Below are positions 36,052-64,000 of a DNA stretch of 64,000 nt, piece after piece; position 1 is the stretch's first letter, and each line of letters starts with the position of its first letter. The position numbers and the translations under genes are program-made. This stretch comes from Pterobdella sp. o SKG-2022. Lineage: Eukaryota > Annelida > Clitellata > Hirudinida > Piscicolidae. The notes beneath the pieces are model-generated. The model saw only the letters and a program-made list of their open reading frames with translations, was not told the DNA's origin and made no database searches. The DNA is taken from the NCBI GenBank assembly GCA_964035795.1, contig OZ038322.1:19942674-20006673 (forward strand), read 5' to 3'.

Positions 36052-36126
36052 ATTGTCGGCCTCAATGGTTGAGCATTAGACTAACTATCTAAAGTTACCA
36101 GGTTCGATCCCACGTGGACCGACAAT
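36052..36126 (+). tRNA. Degenerate tRNA-like sequence (pseudo-tRNA or SINE head)
   Basis: ATTGTCGG and CCGACAAT close the 75-nt unit as an 8-bp stem. Inside are CTCA/TGAG (D-arm-like) and a perfect anticodon arm TTAGA-CTAACTA-TCTAA (anticodon AAC, Val by position). A B-box-like GGTTCGATCC follows. The D-loop is far too small, the T-stem is mispaired, and the base after the anticodon is T. It therefore looks like a decayed tRNA or tRNA-derived repeat, not a working tRNA. Confidence 0.35.
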
Positions 36127-37630
36127 TAGCACCTTTCAATAGTTTTATACTTCCACAACTTGTGCCAATACATTTCATAGACATGAAGGTTTTTGATAGA
36201 AAAAAAATAAATTGAAATCTAATCAAATTTCATTGAAAGTTACAAATACTTCTGAAATAACAATTAATATATGCTTTTAATTGCGTGACCTATTTATGGT
36301 CAATTTAAATCTACCAAATTTTTGAGCATTTTAAATATTTGTTGAATCTCCTAAATATTTCGATGTTTGTTAACTTCACACATGGTTCAAATGTAACTTG
36401 GATTTTTTTTGTAACCTTTATCATATTGATAAAACTGCTTGAATCAATTCTGGATTGTTTTTGGCGCAGAAGTGAAATTTTCAACTCACCATGAGGTGTT
36501 TGAAAAGTTTATAAAACTGTCGAAACAATGGAATAGATTTATTTGTTAAAAAAACAAAATAAACTTCATAGATAATCTTTGAAAGCTATAGAAAAATCAT
36601 AATAATGAGAATAAGATGTTTAACACTATAAATATTAGTAACTCAAATGAAATTTTGAAAATCATGATCTAATCTTATCATCCGAAGAAATAAATCGTAA
36701 TAACCGATAAGGTATCGTACAAAGCAAGGATCGATGTAGATAATTTACCATGCAGTAAACAGAAACAGTCACATTAAACCAATCCACGATATTATAGTGC
36801 AAGTTGTTAAAACCTACTATCAGAATAAGTGCTTTAAAAATCGTTACTTTTGACTGAAAAACAATGACCAAAAGTATGATAATCTGAAAGCGTAACAAGA
36901 CGTAGACTATCTGACACCCGAAGTAATAACTTGGTACCCAGTTTGAAAAGAATTAACCTATTTACAAGAAAATTTAATACAAACTATTAAGAAAAAATTT
37001 AATTGTTCAAAAGATACTCTAACTGTATTGAGAACTAGAAATTAAAATTGCGATTAAATCTATATTAAAATTCTGTTGGCACCTTAACTTAAAAGCATAT
37101 AACCAAACAGCATGATTTGAAACAAAAAATTGAGTGGACTTTTAAGTTTCAATCAATAAACTATTGAAATCTCCAAAGTTCTATCGACTATTTGAAGTAA
37201 TATATACGTATATACAAATATGGCTTGGAAATGGAGTTTTGATAGTTGGATGAAACGCAATAATTTGAGAACTCTGAATAAGCTTTTGGAATCGAAACTA
37301 AACTCTAGCTAGTAAGAACAGTGAACCCATCATTGGAGACGTTGTGTTGGAGAATGTAGTTATTATTTCAAAGAGAAATTGATGAAATCTATGGGTTAAA
37401 TAATTACTGACTTCATATATCCGTATAGAAGAAAAAGCTCTAAACATTACTTTACAAAGATACAAATCCGGCCTACTAAAATCACATCAAATAAAGACTA
37501 TAACAATAGAATGAATTTTCTCAAAAGATGAAAGCATATAAGAAATAAACAATAAATTACAGATAAGTGGTAAAAAAAACAAAATATGAACTACACAACC
37601 ATCCAAAGCGGAAACAAAGCCTTCGAAACG

Positions 37631-61416
<23,786 letters not shown>

Positions 61417-61707
61417 TTTGAACTATCTTATAAAAATTTTAAAGTTAAAATCGCTGGTTAAATAAATTCATTAGACAAAAACAAATCGACCCAAAAACCC
61501 AAAACATGGATCTTTGATTGACAAGTGGCTGATATTTCAAAAATTTACCAAAACACTAACTAGTAAATTTAAAAAAAAAATTCAATTATTTTTTTGTTAT
61601 TTAAAAATTAAAGTCATATTTGATGTTAATTAAAGTAAAAGTTAATCTCTCTAGAAAAAGTGTTTAAATTTTTGTTGCAGTCATATGATTTTACAAGCTC
61701 TATCAAA
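61417..61707. promoter_or_regulatory. Short divergent promoter region, DIP2 / PRSS16-like gene
   Basis: Only 291 bp separate the opposing start codons. The interval is very AT-rich, and no clear TATA box or other motif stands out. Confidence 0.5.
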
Positions 61708-63597
61708 ATGATTGTTTTTGCACTTTTTTTAATTTTTTCTTGTTTTGCTTCATGCAATAGTTATGGTGAATAAAGTTTTCAGTTTTTATTTTAATGCTAG
61801 ATTTTGTCACAATCTATAATATCATTTTTTTACAGGTTTACATTTTTGGAAGTTTAAAGAACTATCACTAAAAAACGTTCATTATGACGAGTATTGGATA
61901 AAACAACCTTTAGATCATTTTGATCCATTAAACAAGGTATGTTGCAGTTTAATTGTTTCTTGATGTATAACTCATTTTCAATTTTCTAGGAAACGTACCA
62001 ACAACGTTATTACATCAATAAAAATCACTGGAAAGGCGCTCCAAAGGTATTTCTTTATATAGGAGGAGAAGCAACTCTTGATGGGTCAAAAGCTTTTTCT
62101 GGTGAAAAAAATTGTTTTTTCTTATTTTTGTAGAAAAATGATTGGATCTCAAGTCATATGACTTAATCTTTTTATAAAATTGAAAAATAAATTATTTACC
62201 AAGGTTTCATAAACAAGGCAGCAGAAAAACATAATGCTTTGGTGTTTGCAGTAGAGCATCGTTTTTATGGAAAAAGTCTCAATAAAAATGGCTTGAAATT
62301 AAGAAGTTTACAATATCTTTCTAGCCATCAGGCGTCAGTTATTTTTTTTGATGTTTTGTTTCTATTTGTATAATTTTCCTTCATCTATGTTAGGTTATAC
62401 TGCTGTAAGGGTTCCAGTAACTGAGAGAGGCAGCTGTTTTTATTCAACAAAAGTTTTCGTTTTACTATTTAACGTTATTTAAAAAGTATTTTTATGAGAC
62501 TTTAAACTCGAGATCTATCTTGACAACACTAGGGCAATAAGCTTTATAACTAAGATCCAAATCAAAAGTCAATTATATTGAAATAATTTTTTGTAGATAA
62601 CCGCCATCAAAGTACTGTTATCTAAGTCATATCACATAAATAGTTTATAACTACAGATGCTGAGTTGTGTGCAGCTTATCATTAAATCTAGGATGTTGTA
62701 AATGTGTTTTGTGATATCTAATTTAAAGATTCAGTGTTTTTATAAAGTATTATGACTAAAGTTCTATAAAATGCCTCAAAGGCTTTCAGATTTAGCTGCT
62801 TTTCATGCCAAAATGACCAAAGATTTTAAGTTACCTTCAACTACAAAATGGATCTGTTTTGGGGGCTCATATCCTGGAGCTTTATCAGCATGGTTCAGAA
62901 TTAAGGTCTGTTTTCAAAATTTAGAACTCATTCGTGTTTGCATCTTTTGTTCTTCTTGTGAAAAACTAAAAAACTTTTTCAACTTCTCATGCAAATATAA
63001 TAATATGTTTTCATATTTATATTTATATGTTTGTTTGGTCCTGGGCATGACGTTAAACTGCACCGAAGACAGCGTCTCCAATTTGAGACTCCTTTACTGT
63101 TTTAACCTGGATAACAGTAAACTTCGGTAATAGGTATCGACAAACTGATATCCTGGTATCGTTGTCATTTGGCTTGACGGAGGATCATTCTTTATTGACA
63201 ACGGCAAGGCAAACTGCCCAAGTGTGGGAACGGCGGTTCTTGAAATCCGATAGTTTCAAGTTGGACGTTAGCTTGGGCTGGCAGTTCTATGAAAACTTTG
63301 TCCCAACTAAAAATGGCTTTCATTAGCCGACTACTGTATACCCCAGCTACTGGGACGCCTACAGCAGTATAATCTAATATGGATATTATTTTATTATTAT
63401 TCATTAAATACAAAATATACTATTTCTTTGAAAAATGATATGTTTTTCAACTTTTTTTTTAATACCACCAGTTTCCCCATTTGGTAGTTGGAGCTGTATC
63501 ATCTTCATCACCTGTGAGAGCTTTAGTGGATTTCAATGCCTACAATGAAGTGGTGGCAAACAGTCTAAAAGAACCTCTAGTAGGAGGATCTGAACTG
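61708..63597 (+). CDS. PRSS16/PRCP-like serine peptidase (family S28), 5' part only
   Basis: Six exons are visible: 61708-61765, 61836-61936, 61990-62101, 62204-62333, 62782-62905 and 63472-63597. Phases agree, giving 217 residues before the model leaves the window. A signal peptide (MIVFALFLIFSCFASCNSYG) precedes the S28 hallmarks: IKQPLDHFDPLN, QRYYINKNHWKG, VFLYIGGEATLDG, VFAVEHRFYGKS, LSSHQALSDLAAFHAKM and the nucleophile motif GGSYPGALSAW with Ser163. VVGAVSSSSPVRAL follows. The Asp and His of the triad would lie further right. Family members are lysosomal or secreted prolyl carboxypeptidase and thymus-specific serine protease types. It resembles thymus-specific protease and nematode K12H4.7-type sequences more than PRCP. 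Introns 4 and 5 carry repeat family D copies in opposite orientations. Confidence 0.9.
62394..62475 (-). repeat. Repeat family D, inverted partial copy in intron 4
   Basis: TTATACTGCTGTAAGGGTTC followed by CAGTAACTG is the reverse complement of the right end of the 63385 copy (CAGCTACTGGGACGCCTACA, then GCAGTATAA). Homology fades after about 80 bp. Confidence 0.5.
63040..63385 (+). repeat. Repeat family D, best copy, in intron 5
   Basis: It holds GGTATCGACAAACTGATATC, GTTGTCATTTGGCTTGACGG, AACTGCCCAAGTGTGGGAAC, TTTCAAGTTGGACGTTAGC, TTCTATGAAAACTTTGTCCC and an end with CTACAGCAGTATAAT. It is less AT-rich than the intron around it. Its start is uncertain. Confidence 0.55.
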
Positions 63598-63689
63598 GTT
63601 TGTAACCTTGATTGCTTAGTTGACCATAGCTTCCTGATTCGTTTCCTGTTGAGTTAATTATTTGAAATCTTTTTTACACAATATTTTTG

Positions 63690-63775
63690 AAAGTCAGTTC
63701 TGTTTTTCGAAAATTTCAAGTGGGGCGTTCGGCTTGGAATGGCATTTCTATGAAAATTTTGTCTTAAATAATACG
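63690..63775 (+). repeat. Repeat family D, partial copy
   Basis: TTTCAAGTGGGGCGTTCGGC and TTCTATGAAAATTTTGTC match the middle of the 63040-63385 copy. Confidence 0.5.
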
Positions 63776-63835
63776 AATTGTTTTTAATCATGATGAAAGT
63801 AGTTTGTATTAAACAGATGAACCGACATTTGCCAC

Positions 63836-64000
63836 ACTACATATATCGGCATCTTCAAAATTAGCCATTTTATCTTTCAACTCGAAATATCGTAATTCAA
63901 ATTCCGCCTCTTCCACACTTTGACTGTTTGCCTTGTTACTAACTATGATCAAAAACGATGTGAGAATATCAGTCTGTTGATATCGGTTACCAGGTTTCAC
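63836..64000 (-). repeat. Repeat family D, partial inverted copy at the right edge
   Basis: On the minus strand ACCGATATCAACAGACTGAT and AAACAGTCAAAGTGTGGAAG follow the start of the best copy. The element continues past the window. Confidence 0.45.

Larger units (their letters stand above)
31089..37630. other. Gene-poor AT-rich intergenic region
   Basis: About 6.5 kb between the neuropeptide promoter and the 3' end of DIP2. It contains a palindromic family A element (34815-35028) and a degenerate tRNA-like sequence (36052-36126). The short open frames here look random in composition. The rightmost few hundred bases should include the DIP2 3' UTR. Confidence 0.45.

Overview
This is a eukaryotic nuclear window. 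It is very AT-rich, has GT-AG introns of about 60 bp to several kb, and its exons are richer in GC than their surroundings. The gene set (DIP2, a neuroligin-like adhesion protein, a tetraspanin, an amidated neuropeptide precursor) points to a bilaterian invertebrate, most likely an arthropod. I cannot name the species. I built the gene models by hand, checking splice phase exon by exon, because most real exons are too short to appear as long ORFs.

Layout, left to right. (1) 301-4779, minus: the 5' part of a DHHC palmitoyltransferase (ZDHHC9/14/18 group) that runs off the left edge. A 5'-truncated RTE-type LINE sits antisense in its second intron. (2) 5062-7786, plus: a complete nine-exon uracil-DNA glycosylase (UNG), head-to-head with the palmitoyltransferase. 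(3) 7810-8542: a small unassigned minus-strand ORF and a two-exon gene for a 99-residue secreted protein, diverging from two back-to-back TATA boxes. (4) 9179-16519, plus: a complete 21-exon neuroligin-like protein whose esterase triad is fully replaced and whose cytoplasmic tail is tiny. (5) 17920-19395, plus: a three-exon tetraspanin with one in-frame TAA. (6) 22049-30998, minus: a three-exon precursor of two SMxKLRL-amide peptides, with an intron of about 8 kb. (7) 31 to 37.6 kb: gene-poor AT-rich DNA with a palindromic repeat and a degenerate tRNA-like sequence. (8) 37631-61416, minus: a complete 40-exon DIP2 gene of 1,553 predicted residues. Its introns hold a second RTE copy, a fragment of another LINE, a GATA microsatellite of about 370 bp, a 34-bp tandem repeat and several palindromic elements. 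(9) 61708 to the right edge, plus: the start of a PRSS16/PRCP-like lysosomal serine peptidase, head-to-head with DIP2 and riddled with copies of one repeat family.

The genes do not form a pathway. The most novel items are the LRLamide precursor, the 99-residue secreted protein, the pseudo-esterase adhesion protein with almost no tail, the PHD-like finger in the RTE LINE, and several repeats placed within tens of bases of DIP2 splice sites.
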